A DNA stretch of 64,000 nucleotides from Costus lasius (GCA_027563935.2 CM050446.2:31561501-31625500); one strand, 5' to 3'. Numbered from the stretch's first letter, positions 11,721 to 24,414 are shown. A program made the numbers and translations. The notes: a model not told the origin generated them from the letters alone.

Positions 11721-12700
11721 TAACAACTACGCGTGTCTTGCTTATGTAAGTGAGAGCGTTGTTGTCTTATTCGGCAATGGTTGTCAAAGCAAATCCATGT
11801 GCTCTAACAACTCATTGAGAGAGAGATTGACAGTGAAATTATCCAAGGGACTTAATCACAAAAAGATAAGACATTTCAATATAAGAGGAGAGGCAATGGT
11901 TCAACTCTAATAAAAAAAAATAATCTAAACTTAAAAAACTATGAAGAAATGAGATTTATTCTACTATTAGAGTCAAAGAGTATCTCATCATGATCTCAAC
12001 CAATTTAAGAAAGATATAGTTTAACTAGGAGAGATAGGATTCATGATCTCAACCAACTTTGTCTTGTACTAAATAAAGATTGATATAGGAAAAAACAAAA
12101 AAGTGTGATTGATCATTGCATAAACTAGGAGAGATAGGATTCATGTTCCATTTGGACCCTTTCTTAGTGAGGTGGCTCACTTACACATGAGCCCACTTAG
12201 TGGAGTTTCTCTTGAATGTCTATCATGTCTTTGTCACCTTCATATGAACCTGCCAAAACCTTCAAATCTCATCCAAGTAGATCAATGTGCATACCTATCA
12301 ATTTAACAAGGTAAAGGCTATGTTCTGCTTGTTTGCACGTAAGGATTCCATCTATATCCTATGATTGAAGACCTAGTATAGTGAATAAAAAGGAAGTTTT
12401 ATCCTAATGGCTGTGGCCCTCGAATCTGAAATGGTAGGAAAATAATATCACCCCTAGCTTGCTCAAATTTGATCCATACCTCTTAGTTTATGGTTGTCAA
12501 GGTAATCTTTGAGCATGCCATATACAGATGCTACAAACAAGTGGTTTCTCATGAGTATAGAGTTATGCCTAGTAACATTTGATGATAAGCAAAATTGGCT
12601 CTCATATGTCATTTTTTTAGGTTGTGAATTTGACACTAGCATTAGATTTCTTGCACAGGGACTGAACTAAAATCTCTTCAAGCTTATCAAAGAAATTTAG
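11721..12700. other. Intergenic DNA, no gene seen
   Basis: AT-rich with a small direct repeat (AACTAGGAGAGATAGGATTCATG at about 12024 and 12124) and a repeated CAAATCCATGTGCTCTAACAAC at about 11706 and 11790. No conserved coding segment recognised. Confidence 0.45.
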
Positions 12701-12703
12701 TGA

Positions 12704-12731
12704 TAATATATATATATATATATATATATAT
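12704..12731. repeat. (AT)n microsatellite
   Basis: An uninterrupted run of AT dinucleotides directly visible in the sequence. Confidence 0.9.
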
Positions 12732-12790
12732 AATGTTATTTTTTAGTCAAAAAGAAGTTAGCAAGCATTATGACATAAAAAAAAAAGGAA

Positions 12791-13043
12791 CCTAAGGGTT
12801 TGTTTTATTGGGGGGCAAGAAAAAAAGAGAGAAGAGTAAAGAAGAAAGAAAGAAAAATAAGTAGAAAGAAAAGTGGTCCCATTTTGGAGAGAAATATTTT
12901 TTCTCTTTTTTGGAGAAAACAAAAAAGAAGAGAAAAGTAGTCCATTTTCTTCTCCTCCAAATCAACCTTTTCAATAAATCAAAAGAAAAAAAAAAAAATT
13001 TTCTATTTTTCTTTTCTTTCTCCCCAATAAAACATACCCTAAG
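12791..13043. mobile_element. MITE with ~22-bp terminal inverted repeats
   Basis: The left end CTAAGGGTTTGTTTTATTGGGG pairs with the right end (read on minus) CTTAGGGTATGTTTTATTGGGG. The A- and T-rich inside (AAGAAAGAAAAATAAG / CTTTTTTCTCCAAA) also partly mirrors itself, giving long phenylalanine- or lysine-rich open frames that are not genes. Length is about 250 bp. A target duplication could not be fixed. Confidence 0.65.
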
Positions 13044-13654
13044 AGTCACTAGAGTCAAACAAATATCCAATAAGCCCTATCCTTTACCACAATTTATCCC
13101 CTAATTATTCCCTCATAGGAATGTTAGGCCAAAGGGATCTCTAGCACAAAGTATACCCAAGGAAATATCACACTTTGAACATATTATTTAAGCCCCCTAT
13201 CTATTACAGAAATATGTTAACCATGTTCAAGGGATGTCCTCGAGAAGTGATAGTATCTAATATGAGGCAATATGGTGAAGGTACAAGTCAATCATCACTT
13301 GATAAGTTTGATGGAAATCATCAACTTTGAGATATCACATTCATCTCTCCTTAAAGAGTCCAATGACTATAACTATTTGTCCTTCATTACTAAGGTGAGA
13401 TAAAGGGTTGTATACTATGTGGTCTTTTGACTAAGTACCCATAATATGTTTGATTAGGTGCAAAAGATGGAGGCAATGAAGGATATGCATGCTAGCACTT
13501 TTCATGTATAACATGACCTTTTGCCCTACCATTCATATGTAATATGATTACGTATCTTGTCACCTTGGGCCTTTTAATTTTTTGTTATCTTATAAATGAG
13601 ATTTCCCGTGCAATCTTTTATCTTGACCTATTCCAATTAGCTTATCTTGTCCGG

Positions 13655-13740
13655 AGGCAACGAAGAAGGACGGTGGTAACGAAGAAGGGTGGGCGACGAA
13701 GAAGGGCGACGGCGGCAACGAAGAAGGGCGGCACATGAGG
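13655..13740. repeat. ACGAAGAAGGGCGG minirepeat
   Basis: Four to five copies of a 13-16-bp phrase (ACGAAGAAGGRYGG) in an otherwise AT-rich region. Confidence 0.7.
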
Positions 13741-13948
13741 GGTGAGAATAAGCAAAGCGAGCGCGTGAGCATATATCCGTCACAATTTATTAATGAGAGA
13801 TGGATCCAGCATTAATAAAAATTGAAAGAAAAAAAGAAAAAAAAAGGCTGCTCGGTGCTCTTCTTTATATGTGAGCTTATAGTTCTTTAGTTTTTTTTTT
13901 ATATTGACCGAATCTGTAAAAGACGAACACGATCGGCCACTATCCAGC

Positions 13949-14115
13949 AAAGATTTTGTAGCATGTGATTGCGTGGCGTTAGTGTTGGTCAAAAATCAAA
14001 CCCCGAGGCATTGCGGGCAACGCTTATCCATATCTTTGAACATTATCCTCTGCCATTTGCTTTTTCAACAAAGAATCTTTGATCGCTTGTTTGGTAATTG
14101 GGCCACGCCCATTGT
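13949..14115. repeat. Diverged duplicate of the 15.0-15.2 kb sequence
   Basis: The phrase order (GATTTTGTAGCATGTGA, then GTTGGTCAAAAATCAA, then CTTATCCATATCTTTGAACAT, then CAACAAAGAATCTTTG, then GGCCAC) recurs at 15013-15190 with many substitutions. The strand relation is direct. Confidence 0.6.
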
Positions 14116-15012
14116 TTGGATGATGACCTGAACCCGAGAAAATGAGCGACCCGTTGCACTCTCAAATAATACGAGTTGAATAGCACTGCTAGGTAATACT
14201 GATTTGAGTGTACAAATCTATAGTGGCTATGTGAGGAGAGTGAATTTGAGCATTGTTAACCATTGACCTTTCGGAATGCGGAAGGGCATGTGAGATGAAG
14301 ATTTTGTCACCCTATATGCAACACTTGTAATTCCTCACATGTAGCTAAGATCTTTGTGAAAGTGATTATTAGGCTTCATGACCCACTCTTGACTACGGTG
14401 TTCAATAGATTATTAGGCTTCATAGTATTTGCCCTTAAATGGATGAGTAGACCAAGATGGTTAATCAAAATTTCGGAAACCTCTTATGTTGCTTGTAAGT
14501 AAGCACTAAAGTAGTTGGGATGTTATCTCGTATATTGCTGCGTTTGCTTATAATACCACTACTAACAATTTAACTATCTTACTTCTTTCCAAATAGTATT
14601 ATGCTACCAATCTCATAAACCTATTGATCTACGCCCTATTTCTATTGCTTCTTGCCCTTCTAAGTCTACCCTTACCTTTTGTACAGCACGGTGTGTTTGC
14701 ATAACACATGACGGGATTTACACAATAAAATTTTTTAAAAAATTTACTTGAGATATTACAAATACCCAGCAATAGTTAACAAGCAACTTAGGCTACATGC
14801 TTATAGAGAAGGTGACCAAGTAATGGTGAGAGTCAACCTACATGGCTTGCAATTAGACCCTTTAACATCAAAAATCTATTTCTTGATGATGATCAACACC
14901 TACTTCCAACCATGAGCAGGCCAAACCAAAAAAAGTGGATGAAATCTTAGAAGAATAAATGGTGATATCGCCCCAAGGCACTAAACATCCATACCTGATT
15001 GGAGGATAACAA
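14116..15012. other. Intergenic DNA, no gene seen
   Basis: No conserved coding segment. The phrase TAGGCTTCAT appears twice (about 14371 and 14413). Confidence 0.4.
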
Positions 15013-15072
15013 CTTCCAACAAAGATTTAGTAACATGTGACCGTAAGGCATAAGAGTTGGTCAAAAATCAAC

Positions 15073-15512
15073 CTTAAGACATTATGGGCTACTCTTATCC
15101 ATATCTTTAAACATCATCATGGATCCTCTACTTAGTTTTCAACAAAGAGTCTTGGTCACTTGTTTTGAAACTAGGCCACACTCTTTTGAATTTAACAAGA
15201 TATTTATTATATACGGTGACTTTTCGTGTATAATCTATTATAAAAAATAATTAAAATGTTCATATAAGAATGTTTTAAAGACAAACTATTTTCTTAAGAC
15301 ATTATGGGCTACTCTTATCCATATCTTTAAACATCATCATGGATCCTCTACTTAGTTTTCAACAAAGAATCTTGGTCACTTGTTTTGAAACTAGGCCACA
15401 CTCTTTTAAATTTAACAAGATATTTATTATATACGGTGACTTTTCGTGTATAATCTATTATAAAAAATAATTAAAATGTTCATATAAGAATGTTTTAAAG
15501 GCATAAACTATT
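15073..15512. repeat. Near-perfect 220-bp tandem duplication
   Basis: CTTAAGACATTATGGGC begins both copies, at 15073 and 15293, and the following ~215 bases agree with only a few differences (for example AAAGAGTC against AAAGAATC and a two-base insertion near the end). The similarity implies a recent event. The first half also matches 13949-14115. Confidence 0.85.
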
Positions 15513-17116
15513 TTCATGAAATTTTTTTACGCTAATTATTTTCATAAAGTGCTTTGTATGTATGTGTGTATATATATATATATACTTTTAATTTATAAAA
15601 TGAACTGCATTTGATGAAAAACAATCAAACACAAGAAAAAAAAAATTGAAATATATTTTATTTTGGTAAATGTGAGAGCAAAATAGAAGGCTCCTAGTTT
15701 GTGCACTAATTCTTGGTTGGAGGACGACACAAGGTCTTCCAAAATTATCAGTAATCATATTAATAAATTCGATTAATGATTCATATCATAATAAGGAATA
15801 ACTAAGTTGGGGAACTGAGAAAATGCTCTAGTTTCATAGCGGTCATATAATTAAAACCATATGTAACCTTGGTTTACAATTCACCTCACCTAAACAAGCT
15901 CACTGGAAAGACAACTTTGCATATACAACCTTGGTACCTATAATTGAAGTCCCTGTCAAACTTCAAGATTATATGGAAACTCCTTGGTCAATACTGTTTA
16001 TAAGCTTTTATAATAAATGGCTCAGATTCACATGAGTACTAATCATCTCTAAGCTCTTCTTGTCTATAAATCACTATAACGAATGATAAAGAGATGGTTT
16101 GTACTCAATGTCAAGATTATTTGATGATGTTAGGCGCGGCGATATTTTACTTATCATGAAAGCTCTTGCCTGTGAAGAAAAATGGATTATATGCAAGTGC
16201 TTCATGGAGCTCAATGTCAAGATCATGTTCAAGATGTGACTGCCACTAAAAACATTGCTCCTATCCAAATCTTTTGTTTGTATACGGCATGACCATAAAT
16301 TAACTAAATCCACAACAATTTAGAGCGATCAAGATCATTCTCATTTTTTTTATTTTTTTTTCTCCAAATTCACATGATTGAAGATCAGTTTCAAAAAGAT
16401 ATAAGTTCTTCCGTTTTGATATTTCCTCAACTTTAAGTACGGCTCCTGCTAAACTTATGAGCTATAAATAAAATCACCTTTATCTTATTCTGCCGCATGG
16501 TCTATTCCAAGTAGAAATAATTGGGAAAGATCTTAGTAGCATAATTCGATTGAGGCTTCGAAGTTGGCAAATAAAAGAACAAAACAATTAGATAAATTAA
16601 ATGAAGGAAACAACATTTCATCAAGTGTTCTAAATTGAGGCTTGGAAGGGCAAATGAAAATAAGATTTCGTCGATTGTTCAAAATTATGGATTGTGCGAA
16701 TCAAAGAATTAGACAAATTAAAAGATGGCATTTGAATAGGTCCCTTCAGTATACATTCTTCTCCCTGAACTGGGTCTTTATGTCAATTTTCTCCATACAA
16801 GCTAGTCATACAACAATTTGATGATGTTAGTTGAGGTTGTTCCGGACCAAGTAATATGTTGAAAAGGGGAATCATTCAAAATCAAAACTCTACATGTAGA
16901 ATTGGTACATAACAGTTGGGAGGACAAAAAGCTAACTTACTAGGAGTCTTTAAGGAAGACTATCTTGATAAGTATGATCTAATGTTTAGGAAATAACTCA
17001 TCTTGGCAGAGAAGAAATATGAATAAAACAAGGTGAAGTAGTTGCTTATCTCCCTAGGTCTCTCCATAGATTCATAGCGTCACCTTAAACAAAGGAGCGA
17101 AGAATATCCATGTTGA
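15513..17116. other. Intergenic DNA, no gene seen
   Basis: AT-rich, with a short (TA)n run at about 15567-15583. No domain-like translation recognised on either strand. Confidence 0.4.
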
Positions 17117-17428
17117 AGCAGATTCAGGCATTTTTTTTTTTCATAAAATGATTCTTGATGAAGAGTACTTATTCAAGATGTTAAGACGCAGTTGTACTAT
17201 TGGAGGAATTTATGTATAATAATAGAATCACACTAAAATGTTATAAATTAAATTGGAGCAATTTGGTTTCAGCAGATTCAGGCTTTTTTTTTTTTATAAA
17301 ATGATTCTATATGAAGAGTACTTATTCAAGATGTTAAGACGCAGTTGTACTATTGGAGGAATTTATGTGTAATAATAGAATCACACTAAAATGTTATAAA
17401 TTAAATTGGAGCAATTTGGTTTCAGCAA
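17117..17428. repeat. 154-bp tandem duplication
   Basis: Two copies starting AGCAGATTCAGGC at 17117 and 17271, each with a T-run, then AAAATGATTCT, then GAAGAGTACTTATTCAAGAT and ending in GAGCAATTTGGTTTCAGCA. They differ by only a few bases and T-run length. Confidence 0.85.
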
Positions 17429-17999
17429 AAATCTCAAATACAAACCAAATCGGGTTTACTTGGGTCGACCATTCACATTCCTAACGTCCATTGAAAGATG
17501 TCAAACATTAATTAGGCCTGAGGGACTCCTGAAAGCACAAGTTCAAAACCCTAGCCGCTAAAAAGGGCCCTGTTACCACTTTACCACGACATCAATCAAT
17601 ATCTTGGAATCCCAAGACAGACAACTGCATTTGCTTTAGTGGCTGACTCAACATCAACAATAAAACGACAAAAAGGTAATAAAATCTCAGAGAGAGATGG
17701 ATCTCACCTTTTTTTCAAATGCTAAAATATTGAAAAGGTGTAACAAGTACGAAACAATTGCATCTTGCACCTACCCCTGCTCTTGCTGCAGGCTCTATAT
17801 CATAAATCCTGCGTGAGAAACCAATATCAACATCAAGAATGGCAATCCAAACTAATGCACTACAAATGCATATCAAGAAGAGAAACATATGGAGAAAGAG
17901 AAGAACTTGCCCTGCATGCTCAGAATCTACCGAGTCTTGTCGGAACAAATGTCCAGATGAGCATGCAGTCCCATGTAAAGAGACAGAATATACACCTAA
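17429..17999. other. 3' flank / UTR side of the EPFL gene
   Basis: Lies downstream of the minus-strand EPFL stop codon. It probably includes the 3' untranslated region, but no polyadenylation signal can be singled out. An open frame at 17715-17948 on minus is hydrophobic but matches nothing I recognise and is best taken as UTR translation. Confidence 0.4.
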
Positions 18000-18436
18000 T
18001 TAAGGATCATAAATGCGATTGCCACAGCGGCACTTCCACCCTAGCGGCTTGTAATCAGAGTACTGATTGCTGTAAGAGGGCTGGTCATCCAACGGGTCTG
18101 TTTCCACCCTAACACGGCCGGAACCAACAGGAGGCGTTGGCACCTGCACTGCCGTGCATGGGTTGCACTGGTGGCACCGGTAATGGCAGCTTGGCGGCGT
18201 TGAGCCCAGCCGGGTTTTGTCCTCCAGTAGCATTCCCTGTGGGTTAAATTTATTCTCATCAGTAGCAGCAGATGATGAAGGTTGGAGGCAAACAAAACGA
18301 TAAACATATGGTAACAAAGAAATAACACCTCAGGAGGGGAAAACGAGGAATTATCCATGCAGAAAACAGAGAGGAGATTGATAAGCGCAATGAGAAGGCC
18401 TGTTGAGAAGAAAAAAGCATGGCTCAGCGAGCTCAT
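18000..18436 (-). CDS. EPFL: EPIDERMAL PATTERNING FACTOR-like secreted peptide (2 exons)
   Basis: Exon 1 is 18436-18329 (36 codons, phase 0), the intron 18328-18237 (92 bp, GTGTTA to CCACAG) and exon 2 18236-18000, giving 114 residues. Residues 1 to about 26 are a hydrophobic signal peptide (FFFSTGLLIALINLLSVFC), so the product should be secreted. The mature end holds six cysteines in the EPF/EPFL arrangement: GSTPPSC, RC, QC, PC, then AVQVPTPP, a loop of about 35 residues, and NYKP-like SDYKPLGWKCRCG ending IYDP. Members of this family are apoplastic ligands of ERECTA receptor kinases that guide stomatal patterning or organ growth. The long loop and the WKC-CG--(Y/F)-P ending fit the EPFL1/2/3 group best, though the exact paralogue is inferred. 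The frame is intact. Confidence 0.9.
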
Positions 18437-21432
18437 TGTAATGGAAGCATGTCATGTTACCATGAGCGAGTTCACGAGGATGAAGAAAAAAGGGAGTCTT
18501 CTTTGGAAATAAAGCATAAAAGAGTGAGCCCTGATGGGTTCAGCCCACTTCAACTTCAAGCAACTACCCTCGGGCAAGGTGTTAGTAGTATAGCAGTGAT
18601 TTAAATGGGAGCTGGGTGTGATGTGATGGTATCATTACAGAAAGAAAGCTGGCCAGTGAAAGGAACAGCACATGCTAAGAGAAACAAATGCTACAAGTGA
18701 ACAAAAATAAAGGGAAGCAAATGGGACAAGTCCAGAAAAAGTATAATGCGAATCAACACCAAGGACTTCAAGTCTCTGAGCCCCCCCGCTAAGGGTGAAG
18801 GAAAGTAATGGGAACTGCAGGCTTAGAGTTTGCGGGGAGCACTGGCTTTGTTAAATAGGAAATGGATTTAGGAGGCAACAATCGCTATCATTTGGGAATC
18901 TAGGTTTGACGATCATTGAATGAGTGACCCATAATATTAGCGAAAGGCATGCATAAGCTAACACAAGTGGTTGGTGAAGTAATAAAAGCTGGATGCAAGG
19001 AATGGGTGATCTCTCGTGCTTTTCCACTGCCCTTTAACTCCAATTTTGGCGCTGAGGATAGAGATAGTCAAAGAGATGGCAGGAGGGTGGCAGAAAGGTG
19101 CACATGCATGATGCATATATACATTTCTATTTTTCTATATGTATATTTGTGATTATATCTCTCTAAAGATGTAAATTTCACAAATATAAATCATTTACTA
19201 TTAATACAAAATCATTAAAGTACATCTACGGATGCAAAGGTCAGCCTTCACTTGAGCCGTCCCTGATCATACATGAACATACTCGAAAAGATAAAACACC
19301 TTGATTAATATATTTTGATCAGATGGCCCGATATAAAACTTGCTCAATTGGACAACTCAAGCGAGAGATTTCATATAATTTTTTTCTCTTCTTCTTCTTC
19401 TTCACAAAAATAAAATAAAATAAAATCCATCACTCATTCCATCCAAAGGTTTCTAATCACAATCTAGTCCAATATGATATGAATTATATATACTAACATA
19501 TATTTGTATCAGCACTAATTGTATTAATATATAGTATATTTTAATATTTAACACATCTCTCATTGATACTTACCAAAGGTACCATCCAGTACAAGATGGA
19601 ACATAAAATCATGCCCCATCCAAATAGACCTGCTCCACTCTCCTCTTCATTTATAAAGTAAAGAAACATAGAAATTGGAAATCTAGCGGATTTCTAAATC
19701 CCATTTATCCGATAAGATTTCTATGCTACTTTTACATTTTAAATAATTTTTCGTCTGATTTTAATTTAGCATTTCTCATTTGATCATAAATTAGAGATGT
19801 TTTAGAAGGAGATGCAAAAACATTTCCCCTTCAACTGCATGTTAAATTACTCAATCCATCTTATAGGTAAGAAGAATGTTAAAGCATGCTCAATCAAATT
19901 CGATTGTCATTTTATACCTTATTTTCAAATAATAAGGGCATGAATCATATAAATCTTATAATTATAACCACTTCATATAAATTAAGAATAAGCAACGAGC
20001 TGTAATAAAGTTTCATATATGCTATATCAAAATTTAGCCAGGCAATACGCAAATCAATCACTTAGGAAGCAGATATATGCAATTCTGTCTTTCTGTTATT
20101 TGTTAAAGAAAAGCAGGTGGGAAAGAACACTTCAACAGGGGAAAAAGAGAGCTAAGCATTAGCAGAAAGGGGAAGGAAAGGATAGTCCGTGGATGGGCTC
20201 TTCCCTCCGACTCCTTTCTCCTTTTCTCTTTCTCCATGTTACCATGCGTCAGATTGACAAAGAAAGAAGGCCATTCCTTCAACATAAAGAGAGAGAGAGA
20301 AGCTGAAGCTTTACGGAGAGGCATGGCCCAAGGAATTGTCTGTTTTCTTAACAGCAGATAGAGGGACGAACGTTACAAAGGAGGAGCCTTTACTTTACAG
20401 TACATAGTAGTAACAAATTAATTAATACAGGAAGGAGATGGAAGGAAAAAGACAGTGAAGCATTAAAGGTTGCCAGGTGTATAATTTCCAAGGAACGTCG
20501 CATAGTGCAGTTTCTCACATGGGGAGTGACACCACTCACATGGCTCGGATTCCAGTTCTGCAACAAGTTATATAATATAATAACATCTTGATTCTTTATA
20601 TACGCCAAGCCTAAATATACAAACTATTATACATGTCAGTCCTTCGAGTTTATTTAACCATGAAAATAAAGAATATATTAGGTAAATTACTTTTAACATT
20701 TTTATGACTCAGTATACCGGCACTAGTTTGCAGAACATTTTTCCTTTATTCTTTCTATGTGTTGATGCAATGTTGTTTCATAGTTAAGAGAATCCTTCCT
20801 TGACCCTCCTACCTTCCTCCGTATCCCTCTAGTAGCATCAAGGATTAACACCAGTTGCAAATTATGTTTTCTTTTCTATGTAACAAATTAATCTGTTTCG
20901 TTACTTTATTGCATTATTTCATTCATACTTTGCTTTTTTTTTTCAAAGGCATATAGTGGCATCTTTCATTTCAGGTTTAAACTTCTGAATCCGTAGAAGA
21001 TGGGAGAAAGTAATATGTTAAATGAGAGGAAAAATGTTATGACCCCGAAAATTGATATTCATTAACTTGATAAGTTGGATCATAACAAAAAATATGGAAC
21101 CATGTAAATGTCTAGGAGATGGTTCACATGATATCAGCAAGAAATCACAATTTAATTAATTATTTTAAGAAAAAACTTTGTAAAAGACATAATCATAAAA
21201 AAAAGTAGAAGATGAGAAAAAAAATTAGAAAAAAAAAACATTTCCACGATTCAAACCCACGTTATTAAATCTGACTCGGTTTGTTCAGTTTTTTTTTTCT
21301 CAAACCAATTTTGAACATTGAACTGAACCTAGTGAACTGATCAACTAAGCGAAGTTTTGGAACACTGCCAAAGAAACCACTAGCGTTTGATATAAAATAT
21401 TAGCTCGAAGGGTTTTTCTCTCATATTGTAGC
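18437..21432. other. Upstream region of EPFL and intergenic DNA
   Basis: This 3-kb stretch holds no recognisable coding segment. It presumably includes the EPFL promoter, but no TATA box near 18470-18600 stands out. A moderately GC-rich block with GA-rich tracts lies at 20100-20400 and short runs of T or A occur throughout. Confidence 0.4.
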
Positions 21433-21930
21433 TAGGGGTGTGCAAAAAAATCATCGAACTATTGAACCGCAATTAACCAATCGAACCGAACCGACGGTTT
21501 TTTGATCCGTCGGTTTTTTTTATAGATGTAACGGTTCAGAAATTTTTTGAACCGCAGTTAACTGAATTGAACCAGTATTAATAAAAAAATTAATTTTTTT
21601 TATATTTTTGTTTCATATGTGGCTTTTAGATGTTGCAATTTTTTAAATTTTTCCTTGCATGCAGCAAAATACTAAAGCTAGTTATATCTAATTCACCACT
21701 AAATTTTTTTTTAAGTAATCATATGAGGAGCAGAGAATGGTTTTGTAATTTTTTTATAATTATAATTTATAATTTTATTTTTTTTATAAAAAAATTGGTT
21801 AACCGTAAACCGGTGGTTAACCGAACCAATTAACCGGTTAACCGGTAGAATCGATTCAGAATCGGTTCAATATTTCTCCGAACCGTTTCTATCGGTTCGG
21901 TTAACCGAACTTAACCGAACCGTGCACTAT
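21433..21930. mobile_element. hAT-like MITE with 7-bp TSD
   Basis: The element starts TAGGGGTGTGCA and ends CGTGCACTAT, and is flanked by TTGTAGC at 21426-21432 and 21931-21937, a duplication length near the 8 bp of hAT transposons. Inside, both subterminal zones are packed with AACCGAACCG and GGTTAACCGG phrases, many of them palindromic. No transposase is present. Confidence 0.75.
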
Positions 21931-22540
21931 TTGTAGCACATAAGAATGGAGCAGTGAACTTGTGTTAGGCGTGATTAATTTTGCAAAGAAAACAATGTGG
22001 GTTCTTTGATAAGTACAAATAAAGGAATGATATGCAAATGCAAACGGATTGAGTTAAATACAATCCTAGGGACTTCTACTGTAAGAATCTTTTTTTTATT
22101 TTGTAAACATGAGAATAGATATTAATTATTTATAGCATATTACACATACCCTAACGTGTTAAACAGCATGAGATCATGTATGTTTTGATGCAATTCAGAC
22201 AGTATACTTCATTTTAAAAGTACAATCAATGCAACTTGTATCCAGATTTCAACAAAAAAACTATAGACATAAGCAGGTAAAACTGGCACCATTCTTACAA
22301 ACGCGGAGATATTCGACTGATATAGTTGAGTGATAAGAAATAATGTTTACGTTTACCTGATGAAATCATGCTAAGAAGAGCCTGAAATCAGGTACCTTTC
22401 AGTCAGTTCTGGTGATGTATGAGTGATGAAACGAAGGTCTTTTATGAGTCCATATCCAGTAGTAGACATCTACCTTCTTCTTTCCCAAAAGGATGCAAGA
22501 AAGCAGCTGATTATTCACAAATGAGATGATCCACTGTCCT
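21931..22540. other. Intergenic DNA, no gene seen
   Basis: No recognisable coding segment. It could belong to an intron or 3' part of a transcript starting near 23.75 kb on minus, but nothing proves this. Confidence 0.35.
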
Positions 22541-22584
22541 TTTTGAAAACAGCAAGAAGCGAGTTCCTAAGCTAATCATTGGTT

Positions 22585-23672
22585 TTACCTCATGGATTCA
22601 TTGGCACCTAATGAACCAAGATCTGTAACTGGTCCGGCACTTGTAAGGCAACAACAAATACGCAAGTATTGTCATCTCATCATCACATAATTAAATGCAT
22701 AAATAACTGAAGTAAGCCTAATAACGATATTCAAACTACATACACATTTTTCCACATCGCATTTAGCTTCACATTCTTTAAATTAACATTGGTTGCATAG
22801 GTTCATCAGTACACCAAATTCATGAATGAATTTGATCCATCCAGCAAACTAATGATCAAGATTAAGTATGTTTCCATAGGACATGTATGTTGGAAGTATT
22901 TGTATGTTCGTAATAATTGAATCACTATTATGATACATGTTTGGTATCTGAATGCTCTTTCACAACCCATGATTAGGGCCCTACTTCCACAATAGGAATA
23001 GAATAACTCGGAACATTAGAGACCATTTCACCACTAGTTTGATGACAAATGGGCATGGTTTAGTTGGTCAAAAAGGTGAAGCATACTCCATTCGAAGTAC
23101 GCATGCAGGAGTACTTCATCAAAAAGATAGTTTAAATACTCTCCTGAATTGCATTAAGCTAAATTTGCAAATTGGCAGTAACTACAACTGATTTGGGAAA
23201 CTTTATCACCCAAATGCAACGAGTCTCTAAAGGAGAAGAACAATAGATAACAACGAATGTTCTTTTGGTGAAGATATGAACTTTGCGTTGAACAAATTGG
23301 CATGAATTGGAAAAAGGATCGACGATTGTATATGTTCTTCCACATTTTAGGACGATTCAACTGTTACGCAGTCCTTAATTTAGACGCCAAGGATATTGCA
23401 ATCTATCGATTGATTGAATACATCTTCTACAACATATATTACATAATATTGGTATAAAAATGAGAATCCATTGGGGAAACAGGGTACATGATTATGTGCA
23501 CCAATTTATGATCTTTGCAGGAACACGGCAAATTGTCTCATTAACCAACTCCGAGAAGGAAGAGTATTGAGAGCAAATGCACTAATGACGGAGTCATAGA
23601 AGAGGATCCTTACCGAGCGAGAGGGAAAATGACGGCTCGTTTGCAGTTGCAGAACCGGCGATGAACTCATGG
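22585..23672 (-). other. Possible spliced transcript start (first exons)
   Basis: On minus, an ATG at 23672 opens 19 codons (MSSSPVLQLQTSRHFPSRS) that end exactly at a strong donor CG/GTAAGG near 23615. About 0.95 kb downstream (22635-22585) a segment bounded by ACAAG/ and ATGAG/GTAAAA reads AGPVTDLGSLGANESM, but in a different phase from the first exon; joined as written it meets a stop. It may be a gene I do not recognise, an alternative acceptor, or a non-coding transcript. Confidence 0.3.
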
Positions 23673-23830
23673 TCTGGGAAAAGAAGCCCTAATCGATCAA
23701 GCTACAACAGCAAGCTTCCACATCTGGGCAACGTTGGAGAGGCAATCTAGGTGACGTTACGGGATGCAAGAAGAAAGTTAAACTGGGCCGTTTAGAGAAA
23801 TGGGCCCATTAGGGCTGATCCATGTACACT
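23673..23830 (-). promoter_or_regulatory. Plant housekeeping-type promoter candidate
   Basis: Upstream of the ATG at 23672 the minus strand shows ATTAGGGCTTC (telo-box-like) and, further up, GGCCCAG and TGGGCCCAT, motifs resembling Site II / telo-box pairs in promoters of constitutively expressed plant genes. No TATA box is evident, which is usual for that class. Confidence 0.35.
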
Positions 23831-24179
23831 GAGAGTGACATTTGTTGACCATACCACATAAGGATGTTGACCTATACCTTTGATACTAGCAAAAACTAGA
23901 AATCACATACAATTGAACTAGTTAACACAGACTAAACAATAACCAATACGCCAGAGCAACAAAGTATGCTCAATTAAACCAAGCTTGATCAAAAAATAAA
24001 ACTTGAATATGTAAACCAAATCACAACATCGAAACAACTATTACACATATTACAAACGAACCAAATACCATAGTTTGATACCTACATATTCATTTTTTCA
24101 CACTAGAACAAGTTTATTAGCAAGCATCGCAAGCTTCTAAAAAAAAAATACTACCCAAAATCAATTCTTACCACTATCT

Positions 24180-24366
24180 AGCTCGTTGTAGGGGGTTAAT
24201 TTAGCGATAATAATTGGATAGTTTTTTAGTGGAAATATGATCTACTCGAATCCAATTATAGGTAATTAGGTACCTATTAATTAGATTTGACTTGAGTATA
24301 TGTAGCATATATGCTAACCGAGTCAAGTTTGGGTAGTATAAGACGGATATCTACTACCCGAACTTG

Positions 24367-24414
<48 letters not shown>

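Noticed and set aside
12792..13104. Open frames rich in Phe, Lys and Ser
   Set aside because: They come from A/T-rich tracts of a MITE with terminal inverted repeats; no protein character.
17715..17948. Hydrophobic 77-codon frame downstream of EPFL on minus
   Set aside because: It lies in the probable 3' untranslated region and resembles no family I know.
20103..20608. Two minus-strand frames of about 70 codons
   Set aside because: They show no signal peptide logic, domains or splice context; likely chance.
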